The position numbers were made by a program, and so were the translations under genes. Below, piece after piece: positions 1 through 8,611 of a DNA stretch of 64,000 nt. This DNA comes from Saccharibacillus qingshengii (GTDB taxonomy: Bacteria; Bacillota; Bacilli; Paenibacillales; Paenibacillaceae). The DNA lies in contig NZ_JAAZWC010000021.1 of assembly GCF_013185195.1 (NCBI RefSeq), forward strand, positions 1 to 64,000, given 5' to 3'. The notes beneath the pieces are model-generated. The model ran no database searches, was not told the origin of the DNA, and saw only the letters and a program-made list of their open reading frames with translations. Position 1 is the stretch's first letter. Each line of letters begins with the position of its first letter.

Positions 1-246
1 GGGAAACTGCTGGGACAATGCGCCTCAAGAATCTTTCTTTGGCCATTTGAAAGACGAAACGGATTTAAAAGCGTGCCAAACACTCCAGCAGGTGAAGCAA
101 GAGGTCAAGCGTTATATGACGTATTACAATCTGGAACGTGGGCAATGGAACCTAAAGAAGCTGCCACCTGCAAGATACAGGCAGCAGCTTCTTCACGTGT
201 CCTAACCTTTTTTTCAAAGTGTCCTTTACAAAGGGTACAGTTTACA
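1..246 (+). mobile_element. right end of an IS3-family insertion sequence
   Basis: The window opens inside an insertion sequence. The reading frame at 2-205 is the C-terminus of an IS3-type transposase, and the bases after it (about 220-246, TGTCC...AGTTTACA) resemble the terminal inverted repeat of the IS150 group, which ends in CA. The left end lies outside the window, so neither the repeat pair nor a target duplication can be verified. The element stops about 36 bases past the opuAC stop codon, so it may have displaced that operon's terminator. Confidence 0.55.
2..205 (+). CDS. IS3-family transposase OrfB, C-terminal fragment (cut by window edge)
   Basis: Reading from base 2 gives 67 residues and a TAA stop at 203-205. 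The fragment starts with GNCWDNAPQESFFGHLKDE, the conserved DDE-transposase segment of IS3/IS150 elements that includes the catalytic Glu (the E of QESFFG). It continues with the typical tail containing YMTYYNLER and the RYRQQL end. Family knowledge: OrfAB fusion transposases perform copy-out-paste-in transposition. The start and the upstream Asp residues are outside the window, so it cannot be said whether the transposase is intact. Confidence 0.85.
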   Translation, partial: GNCWDNAPQESFFGHLKDETDLKACQTLQQVKQEVKRYMTYYNLERGQWNLKKLPPARYRQQLLHVS

Positions 247-282
247 AGGGACCGCGTTTTTTTCTTTTATCCAAACAAAAGC

Positions 283-1206
283 TTACTTGGCATCGACCAG
301 ATCTTCGATCGAGTTCGCTTCGACATAAGCCGGCACGACCAATCCGGTCTTGACGCCTTTCATGTTGGCGCCGAGATCTTCGATCTTGTCTTGATATTTA
401 TTCCAATAATCGGCATGCGTCAGCGGCAGCCAAGCGGCCAGGCTCGCATCGGCATCGCCTTGGGCAACGCCCAGCCACATCGGACCGGCTTCGACCTGAA
501 GGCCTTTTACCGTAAAGCCGAGTTTGTCCTGCATGATCTCCTGCACGAGGCTGAAGCTTGCGATCTCGGAATCCCAGGCGACAAAAGCAAGAGTGACGGT
601 GTCGCCGCTTACCGGCGTGATGCCGTCGGTCCATTCGGCTACGCGCTCCGGATGGGCTTTCACGAAGTCCTTGGCCGCTTGTTCAGCCGTTGTGCCATCT
701 TGGATCGCGATCATGATCTCGCCCATCTCTTCTTCCGTCCATTCGAACTTGTCGAGGAATTGATAAGCTTCGGGATGATCCTGCTCCAGTCCCTGACGGG
801 CGATCGTATGAATTTCTTCCGCTTCGCCGAAAGATTTCTTCGGATCTTCCAGGTATTTCAGATCGTATTTCGAGAACATCCAGTGCGGTGTCCAGCCGGT
901 AACTACGATCGGATCTTTTTTCTTGATCGCTTTGTCGAGTGTGGCGGTCATGGCCGCGCCGGATCCTTCCACCAGCGTCCAATCGCTGAGGCCATAATCC
1001 GTAACGGCTTTCTGCGTGGCATTCATGATGCCGGCACCCGGATCGATCCCGATAATCTTGTGGTCGACCTGACTGCCGAGCGAAGCATCCGCACCGGCAG
1101 CGTTGGAAGAAGCGTCTCCCCCCGACGAGCAGGCACCGAGTACGAGTACCGCAGCGAGACTTGTCATTCCGAACCATTTTTTCGTGCCAAAGTTAAATTT
1201 TTTCAT
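283..1206 (-). CDS. opuAC: OpuAC-like glycine betaine/proline betaine binding lipoprotein
   Basis: This is the extracellular substrate-binding lipoprotein of an ABC importer for compatible solutes. The 307-residue protein has a lysine-rich signal peptide and a lipobox LGAC with lipidation Cys at residue 26. The mature domain order (IIGIDPGAGIMNA first, then VTGWTPHWMF, then VAWDSEIAS, MWLGVAQGDADASLAAWLP and GLVVPAY) is the arrangement I recall for Bacillus subtilis OpuAC, including Trp residues expected to form the aromatic ligand cage. Its ATG overlaps the opuAB stop codon (ATGA at 1203-1206), so translation is coupled. It is the last gene of the opuAA-opuAB-opuAC operon. Substrate range among betaines is inferred. 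Confidence 0.93.
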   Translation of the reverse strand: MKKFNFGTKKWFGMTSLAAVLVLGACSSGGDASSNAAGADASLGSQVDHKIIGIDPGAGIMNATQKAVTDYGLSDWTLVEGSGAAMTATLDKAIKKKDPIVVTGWTPHWMFSKYDLKYLEDPKKSFGEAEEIHTIARQGLEQDHPEAYQFLDKFEWTEEEMGEIMIAIQDGTTAEQAAKDFVKAHPERVAEWTDGITPVSGDTVTLAFVAWDSEIASFSLVQEIMQDKLGFTVKGLQVEAGPMWLGVAQGDADASLAAWLPLTHADYWNKYQDKIEDLGANMKGVKTGLVVPAYVEANSIEDLVDAK

Positions 1207-2072
1207 TGGGCTTTTCTCCTTTTTCGAGCAGGTTTAAAGATATTTTGCGACAAACGGTCGAGAACGATAGCAAGAACAACAACGGCAAGACCGGCTTCAA
1301 AACCTTGACCGATATGCAGTTGGGTCACGGCGCGGTAGACTTCGACGCCGATTCCCTGGGCACCGATCATCGAAGCGATAACGACCATCGAGAGCGACAG
1401 CATGATCGTCTGGTTGATGCCGGCCAAGATCGTCGGCATAGCCAGCGGCAGCTGGACTTTGAACAATTTCTGTGCGCCTGTGGAACCGAACGCGTCGGCC
1501 GCTTCCACAAGCTCGCTGGAAACCTGTTTGATCCCCAGATTGGTCAGGCGGATCGTCGGCGGAATAGCGAAAATGATCGAAGCGATAACGCCGGGTACGA
1601 CGCCGAGGCTGAAGAAGGTGACGGCCGGCAGCAGGTAGACGAACGCCGGCATCGTCTGCATAAAGTCGAGCAGAGGCGTGATAATGCTTGAAGCGCCCCG
1701 GCTTTTCGCACACAGGATGCCGATCGGAATCCCGATGACGATCGAGATGAAGCCGGAGGTAAGCACCAGCGCAAGCGTGCTCATGGTCGCGTCCCAATAG
1801 CCGAGGTTCCAGATCAACAGGAAGCCCAGTACCGTGAACAGCGACAGTTTCCATTTGCCGGCGAAGTAGGCGATCACGGCCAGAATAAGGATGAACAGAA
1901 TAGGATGGGGGAAGGTAAATACGTTCGTAAAGAATTCGACGATGTCTTCGATCGTTACGGCAATACCGTCGAACAATCCTTCCAGGTGGATACTCATCCA
2001 GTCGACAGCGGAGTCTACCCACTTCGCGATCGGAAGTTTGGGGATTTCGGCAGCGATGATATTATTCGGCAC
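1203..2072 (-). CDS. opuAB: OpuAB-like betaine ABC transporter permease
   Basis: This is the integral-membrane subunit of the OpuA importer. The GTG at 2070-2072 is preferred as start because AAGGAGG (complement of 2081-2087) lies 8 bases upstream. An in-frame ATG at 2090 would place this ribosome site inside the gene. The resulting 289-residue protein matches family length. It has several hydrophobic helices and the binding-protein-dependent permease core, with the EAA-loop segment [22 protein letters not shown]. The start overlaps the opuAA stop by 11 bases and its stop overlaps opuAC, so all three subunits are translationally coupled. Confidence 0.92.
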   Translation of the reverse strand: MPNNIIAAEIPKLPIAKWVDSAVDWMSIHLEGLFDGIAVTIEDIVEFFTNVFTFPHPILFILILAVIAYFAGKWKLSLFTVLGFLLIWNLGYWDATMSTLALVLTSGFISIVIGIPIGILCAKSRGASSIITPLLDFMQTMPAFVYLLPAVTFFSLGVVPGVIASIIFAIPPTIRLTNLGIKQVSSELVEAADAFGSTGAQKLFKVQLPLAMPTILAGINQTIMLSLSMVVIASMIGAQGIGVEVYRAVTQLHIGQGFEAGLAVVVLAIVLDRLSQNIFKPARKRRKAQ

Positions 2073-3267
2073 GAGTGTAACCTCCTTCATTTTCCACTTC
2101 TCCGGCCATGGCTCCGAGCAGGCTGCCGCGAACGACAACGCCCATCAAGCGGTTTTCTTCATCCACGACCGAGATCGGAATCGGAGACGTACTGCTGAGT
2201 TCGAACATTTCGCCGATCAGACGGTCCGGCGGACACACCGGACATCCGGGAATCAGAATATCTTCAATAGAAAGCTTTTCTCTGACGGCCCGCGAAGCAT
2301 CCTCGGCCGTAATGGCACCGAGCAGACGTTTGCCGCGGTCGATGACGAACAGGTTGGATACCGCGCGTTCGCGCATCAATTCGAGAGCGACGCGGGGACC
2401 GCGGTCGGGCGTGATAGTCTCGGGACGCCGCATGACATGGGAAGCGGTCAGAACCTTGGACAGATCCACGTCTTCGACGAAACGCTGCACGTAACGGTTG
2501 GCCGGCTGGATCAGGATTTCTTCCGGCGTACCGATCTGAACGACTTCGCCGTCGCGCATCAGGGCGATGCGGTCTCCGATCCGAAGCGCTTCGTCCAGAT
2601 CGTGCGTGATGAAGATAATCGTTTTTTTCATTTTTTCCTGCAGATCGAGCAGTTCATCCTGCATATCCCGGCGGATCAGCGGATCCAGGGCACTGAACGC
2701 TTCGTCCATCAGCAGGATTTCGGGATCGTTGGCGAGTGCCCGGGCAAGGCCCACGCGCTGCTGCATGCCGCCGCTCAGTTCATCCGGCATTTTGTCTTCC
2801 CAGCCTTTGAGACCGACCAGCTCAAGCGATTGTTTCGCTTTTGCATAGCGTTTCGACTTTTCCACTTTTTGAATTTCTAGACCGTATTCCACATTTTCGA
2901 TCACCGTACGATGCGGGAACAGCGCGAATTTCTGGAAAACCATACTGATTGTTTTGCGGCGTACTTCGCGCAGCTGCTCCGCGTTCATCTTCATAAGGTC
3001 TTTGTCATGGACGAGAACCTGTCCCGCGGTCGGATCGATCAGCCGGTTGAACATGCGTACGAGCGTCGATTTGCCGCTGCCCGACAAACCCATAATGACG
3101 AAAATTTCGCCCGGCTCGATATCCATGTTCACCTGGTTGACCCCGACGGTGATTTGTTTTTCTTTGGCCAACTTTTCTTTGTTATAGCCTTGTCCCAGTA
3201 ATTTCACTCCCTGGGCGGCGTTGGGTCCAAACAACTTGCTTACATTTCGAATGCTGAGTATCGGCAT
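2062..3267 (-). CDS. opuAA: OpuAA-like betaine ABC transporter ATPase with CBS pair
   Basis: This is the ATP-binding subunit of OpuA. Walker A is GLSGSGKST (about residues 60-68), the signature is LSGGMQQR, and Walker B is [12 protein letters not shown]. The last ~130 residues form two CBS repeats (around [12 protein letters not shown] and [13 protein letters not shown]), which in this family sense ionic strength or nucleotides and gate transport. The ATG at 3265-3267 is chosen because AAGGGG stands 8 bases upstream; a GTG nine bases earlier abuts that site. First gene of the operon, preceded by a good sigma-A promoter (3377-3405) and divergent from a GbsR-like gene. Confidence 0.93.
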   Translation of the reverse strand: MPILSIRNVSKLFGPNAAQGVKLLGQGYNKEKLAKEKQITVGVNQVNMDIEPGEIFVIMGLSGSGKSTLVRMFNRLIDPTAGQVLVHDKDLMKMNAEQLREVRRKTISMVFQKFALFPHRTVIENVEYGLEIQKVEKSKRYAKAKQSLELVGLKGWEDKMPDELSGGMQQRVGLARALANDPEILLMDEAFSALDPLIRRDMQDELLDLQEKMKKTIIFITHDLDEALRIGDRIALMRDGEVVQIGTPEEILIQPANRYVQRFVEDVDLSKVLTASHVMRRPETITPDRGPRVALELMRERAVSNLFVIDRGKRLLGAITAEDASRAVREKLSIEDILIPGCPVCPPDRLIGEMFELSSTSPIPISVVDEENRLMGVVVRGSLLGAMAGEVENEGGYTRAE

Positions 3268-3376
3268 TTCATTCACCCCTTCTATTTACTGATGCAAACG
3301 GACCGAAAGCGATAGAGCATTTTAAGAAAAACCAGGCTTTCGGAACCAACCGAGCTGCGTGATGCCAACGTCCTAA

Positions 3377-3405
3377 AGTGTAACAAAGCATTATTTTCTT
3401 TTCAA
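3377..3405 (-). promoter_or_regulatory. sigma-A type promoter of opuA operon
   Basis: Read on the minus strand: -35 TTGAAA (complement of 3400-3405), 17-base spacer, -10 TACACT (complement of 3377-3382). It lies about 110 bases upstream of the opuAA start. The space between promoter and gene is where GbsR-type repressors are known to act in Bacillus, but I could not define an operator. The 3268-3614 gap otherwise holds only this promoter and the divergent gbsR promoter. Confidence 0.55.
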
Positions 3406-3502
3406 CCTTCAAAACCGTACGTTAAGTTCATACAGAAAAAACTGTACAGAGTTATGGTGTGAAATGCTTGGAAATACTCCTTTATGCTCGCTTTTTGAAA
3501 AC

Positions 3503-3531
3503 TTTACAATTAAGAATCCATCTCCTAGAAT
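3503..3531 (+). promoter_or_regulatory. sigma-A type promoter of gbsR-like gene
   Basis: -35 TTTACA at 3503-3508, 17-base spacer, -10 TAGAAT at 3526-3531, 84 bases before the ATG at 3615. Together with the minus-strand opuA promoter it makes a divergent regulatory region, which suits a repressor controlling both itself and the transporter. Confidence 0.5.
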
Positions 3532-3614
3532 AAAAAATGACAAATCATGTATTCAACTATAAATAGAATTCTTATATGAACCTTATAGAGAAAGAACCGA
3601 AGGAGGTTTCAGGC

Positions 3615-4175
3615 ATGAGCTTGGACCAGAACGAGTGGAATGAACAACAATATGAAGCGGTACAGCGGATTCGCAAGCGCGTCATTGAAGTCGTAGGACG
3701 AAATATGGAGCTGTACGGCGTAACGCTGTCGACCGGCCATCTATACGGGCTGCTTTTTTTTGCCGATAAACCGATGACCCTCGACGAGATGGGACACGAG
3801 ATGCAGATGAGCAAGACCAGCATGAGTACCGGCGTACGCACACTGCTCGATCTGAAGATGGTCAATAAGGTCTGGGAAAAAGGGTCCAGAAAAGATCTAT
3901 ATGAAGTGGAATATGACTGGTATCAGACTTTTACGGACTATTTTGCTACCCAATGGAGAAGAGCGGTGGAAAGTAATATGCAGGCTTTGCGCCGTGCGAT
4001 GAAGGAAATTGAACGTTTGGCGGAAGAGCCCGATACAAGCGAATTCATGGCAGGCGTGCTGCAAAAAGATCTGGAAAAAATCCGCCAGGCCGAAAGCTAC
4101 TACCGCTGGCTGGATCGGGTGATCGATGCGATGGAGGAAGGCCAACTCTTCGACCTGGTACCCAGGGAGTCTTAA
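3615..4175 (+). CDS. GbsR/OpcR-type MarR-family repressor of osmoprotectant uptake
   Basis: The 186-residue winged-helix protein resembles GbsR, the choline-sensing repressor of glycine betaine synthesis and opuB in Bacillus, and its OpcR relatives. The recognisable pattern is the ELYGVTLSTGHLYGLLFF helix, then KPMTLDEMGHEMQMSKTSMSTGVR (turn and recognition helix) and a C-terminal helical region with aromatic residues (YDWYQTF, QAESYYRWLD). ATG 3615 is chosen because AAGGAGG at 3600-3606 precedes it; an earlier ATG at 3576 has no site. Its divergent position suggests control of opuA, perhaps by a betaine or choline ligand (inference). Confidence 0.8.
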   Translation: MSLDQNEWNEQQYEAVQRIRKRVIEVVGRNMELYGVTLSTGHLYGLLFFADKPMTLDEMGHEMQMSKTSMSTGVRTLLDLKMVNKVWEKGSRKDLYEVEYDWYQTFTDYFATQWRRAVESNMQALRRAMKEIERLAEEPDTSEFMAGVLQKDLEKIRQAESYYRWLDRVIDAMEEGQLFDLVPRES

Positions 4176-4349
4176 GTCCCGGTGTGCCGGAATCGACGGT
4201 TGTACGTAGGCGGACCGCTCCGCATAAATCGGCCGGGCGGCGGCGCTTCTAAAAAACTCGGTGCGGGTAATGGTTTGATTGTAGGCGGATTTTGTCTCTG
4301 GCCTTATTTCTGCTTACAATTCTTCGACTTTGTGGACTGGTCTGCTGCA

Positions 4350-4378
4350 TTGACAGCCCCGCTTTCCGAGCTTACGCT
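4350..4378 (+). promoter_or_regulatory. possible promoter of alr
   Basis: -35 TTGACA at 4350-4355 is perfect; a 17-base spacer leads to a weak -10 TACGCT at 4373-4378. It is 41 bases before the alr ATG. The 243-base gap after gbsR holds no other feature I can support. Confidence 0.35.
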
Positions 4379-4418
4379 GGAATTAATAAATTTACGTTTA
4401 AAGGTGGCTGTTTTACCT

Positions 4419-5633
4419 ATGCAGTATCGTCCTACTCAAGCCGTCGTGGATCTGGATGCTCTTGGCGCCAACTACGAGGCTTTTCGTTTGCATCTGCAGG
4501 ATTCGACCCTGCTGCTCGCCTGCGTCAAAGCCAATGCCTACGGGCACGGAGCCGTGGAGGTCAGCCGGGAACTGGAGCGTCTGGGCGCCGATTATTTGAG
4601 TGTGGCTTTTCTGGACGAGGCGTTGGAACTTCGAGATGCAGGCATACACATGCCGATTTTGGTGCTCGGTTATACGCCGCCCGAAGGACTGGGCGTCGCG
4701 CGCGACCGGGACATCACCGTTGCGCTGTTCAGCGACGACGTTCTGGAAGCTGCGCGGCTGCTGGAGCGTTCTGCGTCGGAATCCCGTCTCAAAGTCCATA
4801 TCAAAGTCGACAGCGGCATGGGCCGCCTTGGCCAAATGGCCGGTCCGGACGCGGCAGCTTTCGTCAAAAAGGCTCTGCAGGCAGATGCGATCGAAGTCGA
4901 AGGATTGTTCACTCATTTCGCCAGAGCGGATGAAGCCGACAAGACCTATACCCAGTTCCAATACGAAGCATTCTGCGGTACCGTGGACACGCTTGCGCAG
5001 GAAGGCATCGAGATTCCGTTGATACATACCGGCAACAGTGCCGCCGCGATCGACACGCCGGGCTTTTCCCCGAAAATGGTTCGGATCGGAATTTCTTTGT
5101 ACGGCATTTATCCTTCCTGCGAAGTCAATCACAATGCGGTTTCGCTGAGACCGGTACTGACGCTCAAGACGCGCGCCGTCTTCCTCAAGACTCTTCGGCA
5201 TCCGATGGGAATCAGCTACGGTTCCCTGTATACGGCAGAAGCGGGCGAACGGATCGCGACGCTGCCGCTCGGCTACGCCGACGGTTACTCGCGCATGCTC
5301 GGAGGCAAGGCGGAAGTCCTGATTCGGGGCCGCAGGGCCCCGGTCACGGGAACAATTTGTATGGATCAGTGTATGGTGTCGCTCAAATCTTTCGCGGACG
5401 CGGAAGATATCCAAGAAGGCGAAGAGGTTGTCCTGCTCGGCAGCCAGTCCGGGGAAATGATTACCGCGGACGAAATTGCCGCCAAACTCGGAACGATCCC
5501 TTACGAAGTGTTATGCATGCTTGCTCATCGTGTACCCAGAATTTACACCCGCAGCGGTGCTGTCACAGCAGAATCCAATCCCCTTTTGCATGAAAATCCG
5601 GTCTCTTTTCAAAGGCTTCCGAGCGAAGTGTGA
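4419..5633 (+). CDS. alr: alanine racemase
   Basis: Cytoplasmic PLP enzyme interconverting L- and D-alanine for peptidoglycan. The PLP lysine is in VKANAYGHGA (K37), and the second catalytic residue is the Tyr in MGISYGSLY (about Y266), with GYADGY downstream. ATG 4419 is preceded by AAAGGTGG about 11 bases away; the open frame extends upstream, but that part lacks similarity to the family. The 404 residues are slightly longer than the usual 380-390, due to a short Ser/Pro-containing tail. It precedes ndoAI-ndoA, as alrA does in B. subtilis. Confidence 0.95.
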   Translation: MQYRPTQAVVDLDALGANYEAFRLHLQDSTLLLACVKANAYGHGAVEVSRELERLGADYLSVAFLDEALELRDAGIHMPILVLGYTPPEGLGVARDRDITVALFSDDVLEAARLLERSASESRLKVHIKVDSGMGRLGQMAGPDAAAFVKKALQADAIEVEGLFTHFARADEADKTYTQFQYEAFCGTVDTLAQEGIEIPLIHTGNSAAAIDTPGFSPKMVRIGISLYGIYPSCEVNHNAVSLRPVLTLKTRAVFLKTLRHPMGISYGSLYTAEAGERIATLPLGYADGYSRMLGGKAEVLIRGRRAPVTGTICMDQCMVSLKSFADAEDIQEGEEVVLLGSQSGEMITADEIAAKLGTIPYEVLCMLAHRVPRIYTRSGAVTAESNPLLHENPVSFQRLPSEV

Positions 5634-5792
5634 AGAATTGGGCTGTACGAATGAAAGATTGTGGGCTATAATGGGTGGCAGCACAGGTGATATACGCATC
5701 GTATATACACTTTTTCAACAGTTCCCGAATGAACGGGCTCCAAAACAGGCGGGAACCGTTGACGGGTATAAGCTCATGGGGGTGGAAGAACG

Positions 5793-6074
5793 GTGGCGAA
5801 CTTGCAAAGCACCAAGAGAGTGATGATCAGCTTGCCCGATCATCTTCTGAAGGAAGTGGATGGAATCGCAGCTTTGGAAAATTCCAATCGCAGTGAACTG
5901 ATCAGGTTGGCAATGAGACAGTATCTGGTCGACCGGAAGAAGCGGTATATCCGCGAGTCGATGCAGCGGGGTTACATGGAAATGGCCCATATCAATTTGT
6001 CGATGGCTTGTGAAGCGTTTCATGCGGAGGAAGATGCGGACATCACTCTGGTTCGCTTAGTAAGCGGGGTGTAA
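5793..6074 (+). CDS. ndoAI: EndoAI (MazE-type) ribbon-helix-helix antitoxin
   Basis: The 93-residue antitoxin neutralises and, in B. subtilis, co-represses with the MazF toxin encoded just downstream. The N-terminal RHH fold is RVMISLPDHLLKEVDG...SRSELIRLAMRQYL-like; the conserved RRGYMEMAxINL-like segment (MQRGYMEMAHINLS) and the C-terminal VRLVSGV match B. subtilis EndoAI. The start is GTG 5793 behind GGGGGTGG (5778-5785); the nearby ATG at 5776 is out of frame. A TATAAT at 5667-5672 and a short inverted repeat (TATACG...CGTATA around 5691-5706) lie upstream and may be promoter and autoregulatory site. Confidence 0.93.
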   Translation: MANLQSTKRVMISLPDHLLKEVDGIAALENSNRSELIRLAMRQYLVDRKKRYIRESMQRGYMEMAHINLSMACEAFHAEEDADITLVRLVSGV

Positions 6075-6077
6075 CTA

Positions 6078-6428
6078 TTGCTTGTAAAACGCGGTGACGT
6101 ATTTTTTGCGGACCTGTCGCCAGTGGTGGGGTCCGAGCAGGGTGGAGTGCGCCCGGTTCTGGTGATCCAGAACGATATCGGCAACCGCTTCAGTCCTACG
6201 GTCATCGTCGCGGCGATTACCGCCCAGATTCAGAAAGCAAAGCTGCCGACCCATGTAGAAATCGATGCCAAGACGCACGGATTCGATCGCGATTCCGTGG
6301 TCCTGCTCGAACAGATTCGAACGATCGACAAGCAGCGCCTGACAGACCGGATTACAAGACTTGGCGAAGAAACGATGAAGCGGGTCGATGAGTCCCTGCA
6401 GATCAGTCTGAGCCTAGTCGATTTTTGA
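6078..6428 (+). CDS. ndoA: EndoA (MazF-type) mRNA endoribonuclease toxin
   Basis: This is the ribosome-independent toxin that cleaves mRNA at UACAU in B. subtilis. The 116 residues are almost collinear with the Bacillus protein: [20 protein letters not shown], then [19 protein letters not shown] and [15 protein letters not shown]. The start is TTG 6078 with GGGGTG 6 bases upstream, overlapping the antitoxin's end; only 3 bases separate the two genes. The conserved Arg and Thr residues of the active groove are present, so the toxin looks functional. Confidence 0.96.
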   Translation: MLVKRGDVFFADLSPVVGSEQGGVRPVLVIQNDIGNRFSPTVIVAAITAQIQKAKLPTHVEIDAKTHGFDRDSVVLLEQIRTIDKQRLTDRITRLGEETMKRVDESLQISLSLVDF

Positions 6429-6480
6429 ACCGGAATGCAGCTGCGGTAGTCGACGGAAACGGCGTTTTGCGCCAACCGGG

Positions 6481-6536
6481 AGAAGAGCATGTCCTATGCG
6501 GGTACTCACGCAGGGAACGCTCTTTTCTCGGTTTTT
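6481..6536 (+). terminator. probable terminator of alr-ndoAI-ndoA
   Basis: AGAAGAGC at 6481-6488 pairs with GCTCTTTTCT at 6519-6528, closing a long loop, followed by a TTTTT run at 6532-6536. It lies 53 bases after ndoA. The rest of the 6429-6776 gap holds a weak promoter and no gene. Confidence 0.4.
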
Positions 6537-6550
6537 GGCGTGTCAGCCTT

Positions 6551-6580
6551 TTGACCACCTTACAATAAAGCTCACATAAA
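6551..6580 (+). promoter_or_regulatory. candidate promoter for sdaAB-sdaAA
   Basis: -35 TTGACC at 6551-6556, 18-base spacer, -10 CATAAA at 6575-6580. It lies about 200 bases before sdaAB, so a long leader would result. No riboswitch or T-box pattern was recognised in the leader. Confidence 0.3.
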
Positions 6581-6776
6581 TGTAACAAACAGAGCAGGCG
6601 GGCAAACGGATACGAAGGTGAAGAAGGCTGCTTTTCTGCGGTGTCGAAGCAGAGCAGAGTAGTCGACGGATAGCGGAAATCAAGGTAAAATGGCGGTGAA
6701 GTATCCGAAGAAGAACGGCTGATGCTTATAAAAGGCAGCCGATCCTGATTATTGACGAAGCGGGGAGAGCTTACAG

Positions 6777-7466
6777 ATGCGTTTTAAAAATGTGTTTTCC
6801 ATTATTGGACCTTCCATGGTCGGTCCTTCTAGCTCACATACAGCGGGGGCGGTACGGATCGGACTGATTGCGAGGCAGCTGCTGGGCACCAAGCCTTCCA
6901 GTGTCAAGATCGCTTTGTACGGATCGTTCGCCGAGACCTATTGGGGACACGGGACGGATCTGGCGTTGGCCGGCGGACTGCTCGGTTACGCGACCGACGA
7001 TGCGCGCGTAGCCGAAGCGCTCGAGGAAGCGGAACGTCTGGGCATCGAGATCACTTTCGTTAAAGGGGTCGGTATGGCGCCGCATCCGAATACGGCAAAG
7101 CTTGAATTAAAAGCGGAGAACGGCCGGACCGCTCAGGTGCTTGGCGCCTCGATCGGCGGAGGCAATGTCATGATTCACGAAATGAACGGCTTCGACGTAC
7201 GATGCAGCGGAGAATACCCGACGATTGTCGTCCTGCATGACGACCGGCCGGGTGTGATCGCTTCGCTTACGGCGGTATTGGGGGCCAGCGATACGAATAT
7301 CGGGTATATGGGCGTCGACCGCAAAGGCCGCAGCGCCGAAGCGATGACGGTCATGGAACTCGATTCGGTACCGGATCAGCGGCTGCTTGCCCAGCTGCGT
7401 CAGATCGAAGACGTCAAGGAAGTTACGGTTATCCATTTGAACGGCGGGGAGGCGAAGCATCAATGA
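6777..7466 (+). CDS. sdaAB: L-serine dehydratase, iron-sulfur dependent, beta subunit
   Basis: Beta subunit of the [4Fe-4S] enzyme that deaminates L-serine to pyruvate and ammonia. The 229 residues have the GPSMVGPSSSHTAGAVRIG motif at the N-terminus (serine and cluster environment) and a C-terminal ACT regulatory domain starting near YPTIVVLHDDRPGVIA. ATG 6777 has GGGGAG 11-16 bases upstream. Its TGA overlaps the ATG of sdaAA (7463-7466), fixing 1:1 coupled synthesis with the alpha subunit. Confidence 0.94.
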   Translation: MRFKNVFSIIGPSMVGPSSSHTAGAVRIGLIARQLLGTKPSSVKIALYGSFAETYWGHGTDLALAGGLLGYATDDARVAEALEEAERLGIEITFVKGVGMAPHPNTAKLELKAENGRTAQVLGASIGGGNVMIHEMNGFDVRCSGEYPTIVVLHDDRPGVIASLTAVLGASDTNIGYMGVDRKGRSAEAMTVMELDSVPDQRLLAQLRQIEDVKEVTVIHLNGGEAKHQ

Positions 7467-8419
7467 GATTTCGAACCTTAAAACAATTGGCGGAGATCAG
7501 CGGGGCGGAGAACAAAACGTTGGCCGAAGTCATGATTGAAGACCAAGCGGCAGAAACCGGGGCTTCACCGGAAACGATTGTCGCGCAGATGGCCGATTAT
7601 TACCAAAAAATGAAAGAAGCCGTACGGATCGGATTGTCGGAGCAAAATGTATCGCGCAGCGGCCTCAGCGGCGGCGATGCGGTCAAAGTGCTGGACCTGG
7701 TCGAGAATGGAACACCTTCTTCCGGCGACCCATCCTCCCGGGCGATGGCTTACGCACTGGCCGTATCGGAAGTGAATGCTTCGATGGGGCGTATTATCGC
7801 TACGCCTACCGCCGGTTCGTGCGGGATCATTCCGGGAGTGTTCGTCAGTTCCCAGGAGCGTTTCGGCTGGAGCGACGAGCATATGGTGAACGGACTGTTC
7901 GCGGCCGGAGCGATCGGCTACGTGATTGCCAATAACTCGTTTATTTCCGGAGCCGAAGGCGGCTGCCAGGCGGAAGTGGGTTCGGCCATCGGAATGGCGG
8001 CCGGCGCAATGGTCGAACTGCGCGGCGGCAGCGCCGAGCAGGCGATGCATGCCGTCGGCCTCGCACTCAAGAATACGCTTGGACTGATCTGCGATCCGGT
8101 AGCGGGACTCGTGGAGATTCCCTGCATCGTCCGCAACGGACTTGGGGCGGTCAATGCGCTGGCTGCGGCCGATATGGGGCTTGCCGGCGTGCGCAGCGCT
8201 ATTCCTTCCGACGAAGTCGTTAGTGTCATGCTGGAAGTCGGGGCGGCCATGCCGAGCGGACACCGCGAGACGGGGCAGGGAGGTCTGGCCCAGACGCCGA
8301 CCGGTCGCAAGCTGACCGAAGGATTGATGCGCGGCCGCAAGCCGCTGGAACCGGAGACGGAAGAACCGAGTACCTTGTCAACCCTAAAGGTAGGAATACG
8401 CTCCCCTGAATCGCACTAG
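7463..8419 (+). CDS. sdaAA: L-serine dehydratase, iron-sulfur dependent, alpha subunit
   Basis: Catalytic subunit with cluster-type Cys residues in GSCGIIPG, EGGCQAEVG and LICDPVAGLVEIPC. It is translated from an ATG overlapping sdaAB. The family-like sequence ends near residue 302. The final 16 codons (8369-8416) and the TAG stop (8417-8419) lie inside a 102-bp repeat also found at 32243-32344, so the C-terminal tail STLSTLKVGIRSPESH comes from a repeat element. The B. subtilis subunit is about 300 residues, against 318 here. Catalysis should be unaffected because all cluster ligands are upstream. Confidence 0.93.
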   Translation: MRFRTLKQLAEISGAENKTLAEVMIEDQAAETGASPETIVAQMADYYQKMKEAVRIGLSEQNVSRSGLSGGDAVKVLDLVENGTPSSGDPSSRAMAYALAVSEVNASMGRIIATPTAGSCGIIPGVFVSSQERFGWSDEHMVNGLFAAGAIGYVIANNSFISGAEGGCQAEVGSAIGMAAGAMVELRGGSAEQAMHAVGLALKNTLGLICDPVAGLVEIPCIVRNGLGAVNALAAADMGLAGVRSAIPSDEVVSVMLEVGAAMPSGHRETGQGGLAQTPTGRKLTEGLMRGRKPLEPETEEPSTLSTLKVGIRSPESH

Positions 8420-8475
8420 AAGCGTGTGCGTTTCAGGAAAACGTAAACCTGTGATTAAGAGTTGAAAGGGTACTA
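8369..8475 (+). repeat. nested-palindrome repeat, copy A (overlaps sdaAA end)
   Basis: The core 8371-8472 is 102 bases long, the same as copy B at 32243-32344, with 22 mismatches by my count (about 78% identity). Three nested stems can be drawn: outer 8371-8382 with 8461-8472 (imperfect in this copy), a middle stem, and inner CCTGAA/TTCAGG at 8405-8410 with 8432-8437. The borders are GTACC...GGTACTAG. Two positions in the inner stem covary with copy B. Confidence 0.85.
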
Positions 8476-8540
8476 GAGTGGTGCAGGCCGAGACGGTCGA
8501 ATAACAGGGGGCGGGCACGAACTGCCGATGCTCCCGGAAG

Positions 8541-8586
8541 AGGCGAAGCGAATTCAGGCGGATCGTGCCGCACGCTTCGCCTTTTT
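8541..8586 (+). terminator. rho-independent terminator after sdaAA
   Basis: AGGCGAAGCG (8541-8550) pairs perfectly with CGCTTCGCCT (8573-8582), followed by a T run to 8586. It lies upstream of the methyltransferase ATG at 8612, which argues against the earlier in-frame ATG at 8528 as that gene's start. Confidence 0.75.
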
Positions 8587-8611
8587 GGATGGAGAAAGGA
8601 AGGGCAGGAAC

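Noticed and set aside
4182-4418. 79-residue N-terminal extension of alanine racemase
   Set aside because: The frame is open, but the extension has no family similarity or ribosome site and crosses the likely promoter; the AAAGGTGG-preceded ATG at 4419 gives the normal enzyme.
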